Shown here: positions 57,511 to 64,000 of the stretch, in pieces | Position numbering within the stretch: the first letter of the stretch is position 1 | How the letters are laid out: each line of letters starts with the position of its first letter | Origin: Cellulomonas sp. NTE-D12 | GTDB lineage: Bacteria > Actinomycetota > Actinomycetes > Actinomycetales > Cellulomonadaceae | Assembly (NCBI RefSeq): GCF_027923705.1 | Contig: NZ_AP026442.1 | Location: 682,001-746,000 of the forward strand | Length of the DNA stretch: 64,000 nt | Direction of reading: 5' to 3' | Translations under genes and position numbers: made by a program | Notes under the pieces: model-generated | Told to the model about the DNA's origin: nothing | Database searches by the model: none | What the model saw: the letters and a program-made list of their open reading frames with translations, nothing else

Positions 57511-57553
57511 CGCGGTGGCCGTCGTCCTGACGACGACGGGCCGGCGGCCACCG
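57511..57553 (+). terminator. Intercistronic hairpin after block 2 binding-protein gene
   Basis: Two alternative or nested stems are possible: GCGGTGGCC with GGCCACCGC (9 bp, 57511-57553) outside, and CCGTCGTC with GACGACGG (8 bp, 57518-57538) inside. The position is equivalent to the hairpins in block 1. It probably lowers permease expression relative to the binding protein. Confidence 0.6.
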
Positions 57554-57574
57554 CCCCTCCCCAGGAGAACCACC

Positions 57575-58525
57575 ATGGCCACATCCACCCGCACCCGCGG
57601 TCCACGGGTGTCCTACCGGGCACCCGCACCGCTCGGCGGTCGACCGGTCGCAGCCGGGCACCAGACCCGCGTCGCCGTGTTGTTCATGGCGCCGGCGCTG
57701 GTGATCCTGCTCGCGTTCGTCGCCTGGCCGATGATCTCCGCGCTGCGCCTGTCGTTCACCGACGCCAGCGGCTTCGGCGCCGAGAGCTGGGTGGGCCTGG
57801 CGAACTACGTCCGCATCTTCACGGACCACAAGATCCTGGCCACGCTCGGCAGCACGGCCCTCTACACGGTGCTGTTCACGCCGGTGGCCCTGGTCGGCGC
57901 CCTGGCGCTGGCCCTGCTGCTGACCAACCGCTCGCTGATCGGGCGCAACGTGTTCCGGACCGCGCTGTTCGTGCCGTTCATCGTGTCGCTGGCCGTGGCG
58001 GCGTTCGCGTGGAGCTACCTGCTCGACCCGCAGATCGGGCTGCTGACGTACTGGCTGCGCGGCCTGGGCCTGCACGTGGGCAACGTGCTGCAGGACCCGA
58101 CGTGGGCGATGCCGACCGTGGTGCTGGTCGCCGTCTGGAAGAACGTCGGCTTCTACATGGTGATCTTCATCGCCGGCCTGCAGGAGATCCCGGTGGCGCT
58201 GTACGAGGCGGCCAAGCTCGACGGTGCCGGCGCCTGGCGGCGGTTCTGGAACGTGACGCTGCCGCAGCTGAGCAGCACCCTGGCCTTCGTCGTCGTCTTC
58301 GCGATGATCGCTGCCCTGCAGGCGTTCGACCAGATCTACGTGATGACCAGCGGCGGCCCCTACCGCAGCACCCAGACGGTGGTCATGGAGATCTACCAGG
58401 AGGGCTTCAAGAAGCTCGACCTCGGTATGGCGACGGCGCTGTCCTACGTGCTGCTGCTGGCGACGCTGGTGCTCTCCCTGGTCCAGCTCCGGTTCTTCGG
58501 CAGGCGCGAGAAGGACGTGGCCTGA
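57575..58525 (+). CDS. Sugar ABC transporter permease, MalF-like (block 2)
   Basis: 316 aa with six helices. Helix 1 is VAVLFMAPALVILLAFVAW. The EAA loop is YEAAKLDGAGAWRRFWNVTLP. Sequence and length parallel the block 1 permease, including AWKNVGFYMV-type and FDQIYVMTSGGP segments. CCAGGAG precedes the ATG. The stop overlaps the next gene by TGATG, as in block 1. Confidence 0.92.
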   Translation: MATSTRTRGPRVSYRAPAPLGGRPVAAGHQTRVAVLFMAPALVILLAFVAWPMISALRLSFTDASGFGAESWVGLANYVRIFTDHKILATLGSTALYTVLFTPVALVGALALALLLTNRSLIGRNVFRTALFVPFIVSLAVAAFAWSYLLDPQIGLLTYWLRGLGLHVGNVLQDPTWAMPTVVLVAVWKNVGFYMVIFIAGLQEIPVALYEAAKLDGAGAWRRFWNVTLPQLSSTLAFVVVFAMIAALQAFDQIYVMTSGGPYRSTQTVVMEIYQEGFKKLDLGMATALSYVLLLATLVLSLVQLRFFGRREKDVA

Positions 58526-59391
58526 TGAGCGCCGTCACGTCCTCCCAGCGCCGGTTCAGCCGGCTCCAGTCGAGCCGCGCCGGCTCGCGCTGGCTGGTCC
58601 TCGCCGCGGTCAGCGTGCTGACCCTCCTGGTGCTGCTGCCCGTCCTGGTCATCGTCTTCACGGCGTTCAAGCCGACCGCGGAGATCAACGCGTTCCCGCC
58701 CACCCTGCTGCCGGGCTCGTGGACGCTGGCCAACTTCGGCCGCATCTTCACCGACCTGCCGTTCGCCCGGCTGTGCCTGAACAGCTTCGTGTTCGCCGGC
58801 GGGGTCACCGTGTTCGCCCTGGTGTTCGACTCGCTGGCGGCGTACGCGCTGGCGCGGCTCGACTTCCGCGGCAACCGGGTGCTGCTGGTGGCGATCGTCG
58901 CGAGCCTGATGATCCCGTTCCAGGCGACGCTGATCCCCGTCTACCAGCTGGTCGCCCAGCTCGGCTGGGTGAACACCTTCGCGGGGATGATCGTGCCGCG
59001 GGCGGCCGACGCGTTCGGCATCTTCTTCCTGCGGCAGTTCTTCGTCTCGCTGCCGCGGGACCTGGACAGCGCCGCGCGGATCGACGGCGCGAGCGAGCTG
59101 CGGATCTTCCGCTCGATCGTGCTGCCCAACGCCGTCCCGGCGCTGATGACGCTGGCCATCTTCACGTTCGTGAACAACTGGAACGACCTGCTGTGGCCGC
59201 TCGTGTTCACCACCACGCCGGAGATGGGCACCATCACCTCGGGGCTGACGCTGCTCACGGGACCGAGCGGGATCGTGCCCTACGGCACGATGATGGCCGG
59301 CTCGCTGATCGCCGTGCTGCCGCTCGCCGTGCTGTTCCTCGTCATGCAGCGCCGCTTCATCGAGTCCGTCGCCACCACGGGGCTCAAGTGA
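58525..59391 (+). CDS. Sugar ABC transporter permease, MalG-like (block 2)
   Basis: 288 aa with six helices. Helix 1 is WLVLAAVSVLTLLVLLPVLVIVF. The EAA-type loop reads LDSAARIDGASELRIFRSIVLP, and the C terminus RRFIESVATTGLK nearly matches its paralogue. The stop overlaps the GH1 start (GTGA). No ATPase gene follows, so an MsiK-like shared ATPase is expected elsewhere. Confidence 0.92.
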   Translation: MSAVTSSQRRFSRLQSSRAGSRWLVLAAVSVLTLLVLLPVLVIVFTAFKPTAEINAFPPTLLPGSWTLANFGRIFTDLPFARLCLNSFVFAGGVTVFALVFDSLAAYALARLDFRGNRVLLVAIVASLMIPFQATLIPVYQLVAQLGWVNTFAGMIVPRAADAFGIFFLRQFFVSLPRDLDSAARIDGASELRIFRSIVLPNAVPALMTLAIFTFVNNWNDLLWPLVFTTTPEMGTITSGLTLLTGPSGIVPYGTMMAGSLIAVLPLAVLFLVMQRRFIESVATTGLK

Positions 59392-60629
59392 GCGCCCGCT
59401 GGTTCGCCGACGGACGGCTGCACTTCGCACTCGGGATCGAGGACACCTTCGTGCCGCAGAGCCGGCCGGGGGAGCGGGCGGTCGACGAGTACGTGCTCAC
59501 CGAGCACGACAGGCGGTACGCCGCCGACTTCGCGCTCGCGGCCGGCGCGGGTGCGGACCTGCTGCGCTGGGGTGTGCCGTGGTACCGGGTGAACCCCGAG
59601 CGCGGCAGCTGGGACTGGTCGTGGACCGACCGGGCGGTGGACGCCCTGCTCGGCGCCGGGCTACGGCCGATCGTCGACCTGCTGCACTACGGCACGCCGC
59701 TGTGGCTGGAGGACCAGTTCGCCAACCCGGACTACCCCAAGCACGTCGCGGAGTACGCGCAGCGGATCGCCGAGCGGTTCGGCGACAGGGTCAGCGACTG
59801 GACGCCCGTGAACGAGCCCACGGTGCACGCCCTGTTCTGCGGGGAGTACGGCTACTGGCCGCCCTACCTGACCGGTGCCGACGGGTTCGCCACCGTGGCG
59901 CTGAACATCGCCCGCGGGTTCGTCGCAACGCAGCAGGCGATCCGGGAGGTCGCCGGGCCCGGGGCCACGTTCGTGCACGTCGACGCGGCGATGAGCTTCG
60001 TCGGCGATGACCATGCGCCCGAGCACCGCGAGGAGGCGACGCGGCTGCGGCACCAGGTGCACCTGGTCGAGGACCTGGTCACCGGCCGGGTGGACGACGC
60101 GCACCCGCTGCGTGGGCTGCTGGCGGCGGCGAGCGACGAGGAGCTGGCGTGGTTCACCGCCAACGCCGTCCAGCCCGACGTGATGGGCGTCAACTACTAC
60201 CCCCGGCACTCCACCGAGCTGTTCGAGGCGGGGGTGCGGCACGTCGGCGGCTTCTCCGACCCGCGGCCGAGCGTGGACCGGGGGACCGACGGGCTGCGCG
60301 AGGCGGTGCTGGCGTACGCCGAGCGGTACGGCGCCCCGGTGATGATCACCGAGACGTGCGTGACCGCGACGGTGGCCGAGCGGCTGCGGTGGCTGGACGA
60401 GTCCGTCGCACTGGCCGACACGCTGCGCGACGAGGGCGTCGACCTCGTCGGCTACACGTGGTGGCCGCTGTTCGACATGTACGAGTGGACGTGGCGGCAC
60501 ACCGACCGGCCGCGCGCCGACCACCTGCTGACCATGGGGCTGTACGACCTCGTCGAGAGCGCCGACGGCCTGCTGCGGGTGCAGAACCCGGTGGCCGACC
60601 GCTACCGCGAGCACGCCCTGCGGCACTGA
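59388..60629 (+). CDS. Divergent GH1 glycosidase (block 2)
   Basis: A 413-aa cytoplasmic GH1-like enzyme, shorter than usual. The acid/base is Glu143 in TPVNEPTVHAL and the nucleophile is Glu322 in MITETCVTA. It shares the atypical opening HFALGIEDTFVPQSRPG and LLHYGTPLWLE with the block 1 enzyme. It keeps Glu in FDMYEWTWR, the -1 site motif where block 1 has Asp. The two enzymes thus form one unusual GH1 branch with different subsite residues. It converges on nagB, with 13 bases between the stops. Confidence 0.85.
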   Translation: MSARWFADGRLHFALGIEDTFVPQSRPGERAVDEYVLTEHDRRYAADFALAAGAGADLLRWGVPWYRVNPERGSWDWSWTDRAVDALLGAGLRPIVDLLHYGTPLWLEDQFANPDYPKHVAEYAQRIAERFGDRVSDWTPVNEPTVHALFCGEYGYWPPYLTGADGFATVALNIARGFVATQQAIREVAGPGATFVHVDAAMSFVGDDHAPEHREEATRLRHQVHLVEDLVTGRVDDAHPLRGLLAAASDEELAWFTANAVQPDVMGVNYYPRHSTELFEAGVRHVGGFSDPRPSVDRGTDGLREAVLAYAERYGAPVMITETCVTATVAERLRWLDESVALADTLRDEGVDLVGYTWWPLFDMYEWTWRHTDRPRADHLLTMGLYDLVESADGLLRVQNPVADRYREHALRH

Positions 60630-60642
60630 GTCGCGCTGCCGG

Positions 60643-61425
60643 TCAGAGGCCCTGCCAGTCCGGCTTCGCGGCGTACGTGCTGCGGAAGTAGTCGGCCAGC
60701 TGCAGCCGCCCGGCGGCCGCCGGGTCCACCAGCACGCTCACGTGGGGGTGGTGCTGCAGCACGGTGCCCGGCCACATGGCGCTGACGGGACCCTCGACCA
60801 GGTGGTGCACCGCCTCCGCCTTGGCGTACCCGGTGGCGATCAGCACGACGTGCCGGGCGGACATGATCGTGGCCAGCCCCTGGGTCAGGCAGTGCCGCGG
60901 CACCTGGTCGATGTCCCCGCCGAAGAACCGGGCGTTGTCGCCGCGGGTCTGCTCGGTCAGGGTCTTGATGCGCGTCCGCGAGGCCAGCGACGACCCCGGC
61001 TCGTTGAACCCGATGTGCCCGTCGGAGCCGATACCGAGGATCTGCAGGTCGACACCGCCCGCCGCGACGATCGCCGCCTCGTACTCGGCGCAGGAGGTCA
61101 CGACGTCGGCCGCGAGCCCGTCCGGACCCCGCACCGCTCCGGGCGCGAAGTCGACGCGGGACACGATCTCCCGGTCGATCACGTTGCGATAGCTCTCCGG
61201 GTGGTCGGCCGGCAGGCCCACGTACTCGTCGAGAGTAAAGCCCCGCGCCTGCGCGAACGACAGGCGGCCGGCCTGGTACCGCCGCACCAGCTCGTCGTAG
61301 ATGCCCAGCGGGCTCGACCCGGTGGCCAGGCCCAGCACGGCGGTCGGTTTGGCGGCCAGCAGCTGCTCGATCGCGTCGGCGGCCAGGCCGGCCAGCTCGT
61401 CGGGAGCGGCGATGACGACTTCCAT
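60643..61425 (-). CDS. nagB: Glucosamine-6-phosphate deaminase
   Basis: 260 aa. NagB converts glucosamine-6-phosphate to fructose-6-phosphate and ammonia. The phosphate loop is LGLATGSSPLGIYDEL, the catalytic Asp is in TLDEYVGLP, and the Asp-His-Glu group is in GIGSDGHIGFNEPGSS. AGARHVV-type and YAKAEAVHHLVEGP parts follow. Length is normal. It is the last gene of the minus-strand amino-sugar operon, 41 bases after nagA. No DasR-type site is visible inside the window; the operon promoter lies beyond the right edge. Confidence 0.95.
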   Translation of the reverse strand: MEVVIAAPDELAGLAADAIEQLLAAKPTAVLGLATGSSPLGIYDELVRRYQAGRLSFAQARGFTLDEYVGLPADHPESYRNVIDREIVSRVDFAPGAVRGPDGLAADVVTSCAEYEAAIVAAGGVDLQILGIGSDGHIGFNEPGSSLASRTRIKTLTEQTRGDNARFFGGDIDQVPRHCLTQGLATIMSARHVVLIATGYAKAEAVHHLVEGPVSAMWPGTVLQHHPHVSVLVDPAAAGRLQLADYFRSTYAAKPDWQGL

Positions 61426-61466
61426 GGCAGGTCTCTCTCTCGGCTCTAGGGGAGGGGTGGGCCCGG

Positions 61467-62708
61467 TCAGGGGGTGACGACGACGCCGGCGCGCCAGACG
61501 GTGATCGGCCGGAGCTGGTCGTCGACCACCACGACGTCCGCCCGCCGGCCCGCCTCGAGCGCGCCGATCGACGGGTCGCCGAGCACGGTCGCCGGCGTGG
61601 TGGACGCGGCGCGCACCGCGTCGACCAGCGGCACGCCGCCCGCCACGGTGGTGCGCACCACGTCGAGCAGGTGCGCCGTGCCCCCCGCGATCGACCCGCC
61701 GTGGGCCAGCCGTGCGACGCCGTGCTCCACCGAGACGTCCAGCGAGCCGAGGCGGTAGGCGCCGTCCGGCATGCCGGCGGCGGCCATCGCATCGGTCACC
61801 AGCGCGACGTTGTCGGCACCGACCAGGCCGATGATGCTGGTCACCAGCTCGGGCGCGACGTGCGTGCCGTCACCGATCAGCTCGAGCACCGCCTCGCCGC
61901 GCGCAGCCGCGAGCAGGTAGGCCGGGATCGGCCCGGGGTTGCGGTGGTCGAGCGGCCGCATGCCGTTGAACAGGTGCGTCACCGTCGGACGCCCGGACCG
62001 TGCCGGCCCGGCTCCCAGCCGCCGCCGCGCATCGTCGAGCGCGGCCGTCGTCTGCGCCCAGCTGGCGTCGGAGTGCCCGAAGCTCGGCAGCGCACCGTTG
62101 CTGACCAGCGCGTCGACCACGCCACCGTCGCCCGGGACGCCGGCCAGCTCCGGTGCGACCGTCATGGTGACCAGGTGCCCGCCGGCGAGCTTGGCCAGCT
62201 CGGTGGTCAGGTCGGCGTCCGGCGCCTGGATCAGCTCCGGGTCCTGCGCGCCGCAGCGCACGGTGGAGACGAACGGCCCCTCGAGGTGGATGCCGGCGAT
62301 CTCCCCGGCGTCGGCCAGCCCCGCCAGCACCTCGACCCGCTGCCGCAACGTCTCCGGCGCAGCCGTGACCAGGGACGCGACCAGCGTCGTCGTCCCGTGG
62401 GCGCGGTGCTCGCGGACCGCCACCATCGCCTCCTCGGCCGTCGCCGAGTCCGGGAAGCTCGCGCCTCCGCCGCCGTGGTCGTGCACGTCGACCAGCCCGG
62501 GCAGCAGCGTGGCCGGGTTCGCGTCCGCCTCCGGGACGTCGGACCAGCCGGCCGCGGCGGCCGCCTCGGCCTCCCCGACCCAGGCGATCAGGCCGTCGCG
62601 CAGCACGACGAGCCCGTCGGCGATCACCTCCGCCGGGGTGACGACGCGGCCGCGAAGGAACGTCGGTGCGCTGGGCTCGGACCGGTTCTCGGACCTGTGC
62701 TCGGACAT
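61467..62708 (-). CDS. nagA: N-acetylglucosamine-6-phosphate deacetylase
   Basis: A 413-aa amidohydrolase. NagA removes acetate from GlcNAc-6-phosphate, the step before NagB. Metal and catalytic residues are visible in LVDVHDHGGGG, GIHLEGPFVS, SFGHSDAS, VTHLFNGMRPLDH and LVTDAMAAAG. The ATG starts eight bases after the epimerase stop; a longer frame would overlap that gene. The N-terminal ~15 residues are polar and variable. Confidence 0.95.
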   Translation of the reverse strand: MSEHRSENRSEPSAPTFLRGRVVTPAEVIADGLVVLRDGLIAWVGEAEAAAAAGWSDVPEADANPATLLPGLVDVHDHGGGGASFPDSATAEEAMVAVREHRAHGTTTLVASLVTAAPETLRQRVEVLAGLADAGEIAGIHLEGPFVSTVRCGAQDPELIQAPDADLTTELAKLAGGHLVTMTVAPELAGVPGDGGVVDALVSNGALPSFGHSDASWAQTTAALDDARRRLGAGPARSGRPTVTHLFNGMRPLDHRNPGPIPAYLLAAARGEAVLELIGDGTHVAPELVTSIIGLVGADNVALVTDAMAAAGMPDGAYRLGSLDVSVEHGVARLAHGGSIAGGTAHLLDVVRTTVAGGVPLVDAVRAASTTPATVLGDPSIGALEAGRRADVVVVDDQLRPITVWRAGVVVTP

Positions 62709-62716
62709 GGCGGGTG

Positions 62717-63613
62717 TCAGACCTCCGTGGTGACCGTCGGGACGACGCTCGTCTCGATCGTGGTGCTGAGGGTGTGGCGCTCGCCGGGGGCGAGCTCGAT
62801 GGCTGCGGGGCCGACGTTGGCCGCCTCGACGCAGAGCATGCTCGTCCAGCCGTCGTCGTCGATGTCGGCCGTGGCTCGGGCGCCGTCCTGCCAGGGGTTC
62901 CACACGACGGTGCTCGCCGAGCCGCGCTTGGTCACCTGGGTCCACCGGCCGCCGGCATCGACGACCATCACCGGCTTCAGCGCGCCGGGGTAGATCCGGT
63001 CGGTCTCACCCGTCAGGCGCAGCGCGTCGGGGTCGCCGGGGCGCTCGGCGCCGTCGGCCGTCTTGTCGACGTACGGGACGTCCTCGAGGCCGGTGACCTC
63101 GGTCGTGGTGACGTCGGTGACGGCGAGGTAGGTGTGCAGCGCCTCCTCGTAGCGGAACGGCTGGTCGCCGGTGTTGGTCACCTCGAGCGCGACCGTCAGC
63201 CGCGCGCCGACCACCACCGTGCACACCGCCTCGAAGGGGTGCGGCCAGGCGGAGGACCGCGTCTGGTCCGAGTCGCGCAGCGACAGGCGGACCGTGACGT
63301 CGGCGCCGTCGCCCTCCGCACCGTCCAGCGTCCACAGGGCGGTGCGGGCGAACCCGTGCCGCGGCGCGTCCGGATGGTCGGCCAGCGGGCCGAACCACGG
63401 GAAGCAGACGGGGATGCCACCGCGGATCGCCGAGTCGGGGGTGAATCGGCTCAGCGAGCTCATCCAGAGGGCGGGCGGCTGACCGTGCCGTCCCCAGGCC
63501 GTGACGTGGGCGCCGTGCAACGAGATCACGGCCCAGCCGTCGGGTCCGTCGACGTGCAGCATCGGCAGCGGGCCGCTGGCGTCGAGCCGGACGGATGCAG
63601 GGAGGGTGGTCAT
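62717..63613 (-). CDS. Aldose 1-epimerase-like protein (hexose-6-phosphate mutarotase type)
   Basis: A 298-aa galactose-mutarotase-fold protein close to the YeaD/Apf D-hexose-6-phosphate epimerase group. Key parts are IRGGIPVCFPWFGP, APRHGFARTALWTL with the catalytic His, EEALHTYLAV, and the C-terminal MLCVEAANVGPAAIELAPGE with the catalytic Glu. It would speed anomer exchange of sugar phosphates. The ATG overlaps the HAD gene stop (ATGA), so the genes are coupled. Confidence 0.87.
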   Translation of the reverse strand: MTTLPASVRLDASGPLPMLHVDGPDGWAVISLHGAHVTAWGRHGQPPALWMSSLSRFTPDSAIRGGIPVCFPWFGPLADHPDAPRHGFARTALWTLDGAEGDGADVTVRLSLRDSDQTRSSAWPHPFEAVCTVVVGARLTVALEVTNTGDQPFRYEEALHTYLAVTDVTTTEVTGLEDVPYVDKTADGAERPGDPDALRLTGETDRIYPGALKPVMVVDAGGRWTQVTKRGSASTVVWNPWQDGARATADIDDDGWTSMLCVEAANVGPAAIELAPGERHTLSTTIETSVVPTVTTEV

Positions 63614-64000
63614 GCGCTGGGCTCCTCGGTCGGGATGCGGGCGACGGCGTCGGCCAGCCCCGTGAGGTCGGGGACGGTCTGGTCGGCGCCGGCGGCCCGC
63701 AGGTGCTCGGACGGATGGCCCGTGGTCACCCCGATCACCAGGCCGACTCCAGCCTGCCGCGCCGAGGCGATGCCCGCAGGGGTGTCCTCGACCGCCACCA
63801 GCCCGGCCGGGTCGAGGCCCAGCAGCTGCGCGCCGCGGCGGAACGGTTCCGGGTCCGGCTTGCCGCTGGCGCAGTCCTCGGCCGTGACCAGACCGATGCC
63901 GGTCGGGTCGACCTCCAGCCACTCCAGCGCCGCGAGCGTCCAGTCGCGCCCGGCGGACGTGACGACGGCGACGGGGACACCACGGGACACGCAGGCCGTG
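63610..64000 (-). CDS. HAD-family sugar-phosphate phosphatase (5' end outside window)
   Basis: This is the C-terminal ~130 residues of a HAD-IA phosphatase or beta-phosphoglucomutase-like enzyme. Motif 2 is VAVVTSAG, motif 3 lysine is in CASGKPDPEPFRRGAQ, and motif 4 is VAVEDTPAGIASARQAG. The N-terminal DxDx(T/V) nucleophile lies beyond the window. The frame is open to the edge; the GTG near 63990 is internal. It heads the visible part of the nag operon, so a hexose- or hexosamine-phosphate substrate is likely. Confidence 0.87.
   Translation of the reverse strand, partial: TACVSRGVPVAVVTSAGRDWTLAALEWLEVDPTGIGLVTAEDCASGKPDPEPFRRGAQLLGLDPAGLVAVEDTPAGIASARQAGVGLVIGVTTGHPSEHLRAAGADQTVPDLTGLADAVARIPTEEPSA

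Noticed and set aside
1..64000. CRISPR arrays
   Set aside because: No regularly spaced short repeats were seen; the repeats found are isolated operators, hairpins and the IS ends.

Overview
The window is about 72% G+C, with dense genes, frequent 4-base start/stop overlaps (ATGA, GTGA), many GTG starts and divergent regulator/target pairs. This fits an actinobacterium. The mix of inositol catabolism, sugar ABC importers with GH1/GH51/GH29 glycosidases and Micrococcales-style regulators suggests a soil or plant-litter Cellulomonas-like organism. The genus is inferred from gene content only. No rRNA, tRNA or CRISPR array was seen.

Layout. 1-7.8 kb: an inositol catabolic operon (3' part of iolB, iolD, mmsA/iolA, an IolE-like TIM-barrel gene, iolG) running into an alpha-L-fucosidase. 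8.2-19 kb: stand-alone genes (SNF2-type helicase, two unknowns, a PEP-mutase/isocitrate-lyase-like gene, a large ATP-binding LuxR regulator, a hydrolase-SDR pair, a DHA2 exporter, a VOC protein). 19-25.3 kb: a DUF2079 membrane protein divergent from a two-component system, a lipoprotein hydrolase, and a TetR/hydrolase pair with three palindromic operators. 25.3-28.6 kb: a small island with a long inverted repeat and a DUF2510-DUF4041-Mug113 (GIY-YIG-like) gene cut by a complete 1261-bp IS3-family element. Removing the element and one AGT target duplicate restores a single 490-codon reading frame. 28.8-35.4 kb: a formate dehydrogenase operon (small HTH protein, Cys-type catalytic subunit, four-cluster ferredoxin subunit, NrfD membrane subunit, fdhD). 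35.5-43 kb: short regulator/enzyme pairs (epoxide hydrolase/TetR, XRE/SDR, siderophore-interacting protein, quinone reductase/TetR, ECF41 sigma/F420-type protein). 43-60.6 kb: two paralogous sugar-import blocks (LacI, binding protein, two permeases, divergent GH1), the first ending in a GH51 arabinofuranosidase, separated by TfoX, hydrolase/MarR, AAA-DUF234 ATPase, YidD and MBL genes. 60.6-64 kb: a minus-strand amino-sugar operon (HAD phosphatase, aldose epimerase, nagA, nagB), cut by the window edge.

How it fits together. The importers have no ATPase gene of their own, so they probably share an MsiK-type ATPase encoded elsewhere. They would import oligosaccharides that the cytoplasmic GH1/GH51 enzymes cleave, with release of LacI repressors from AACGTT-centred operators as the switch. 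The most notable item is the interrupted DUF4041-Mug113 gene. Its domain pair matches a recently reported phage-DNA nuclease family, but here it carries an actinobacterial DUF2510 head and appears switched off by a recent transposition.
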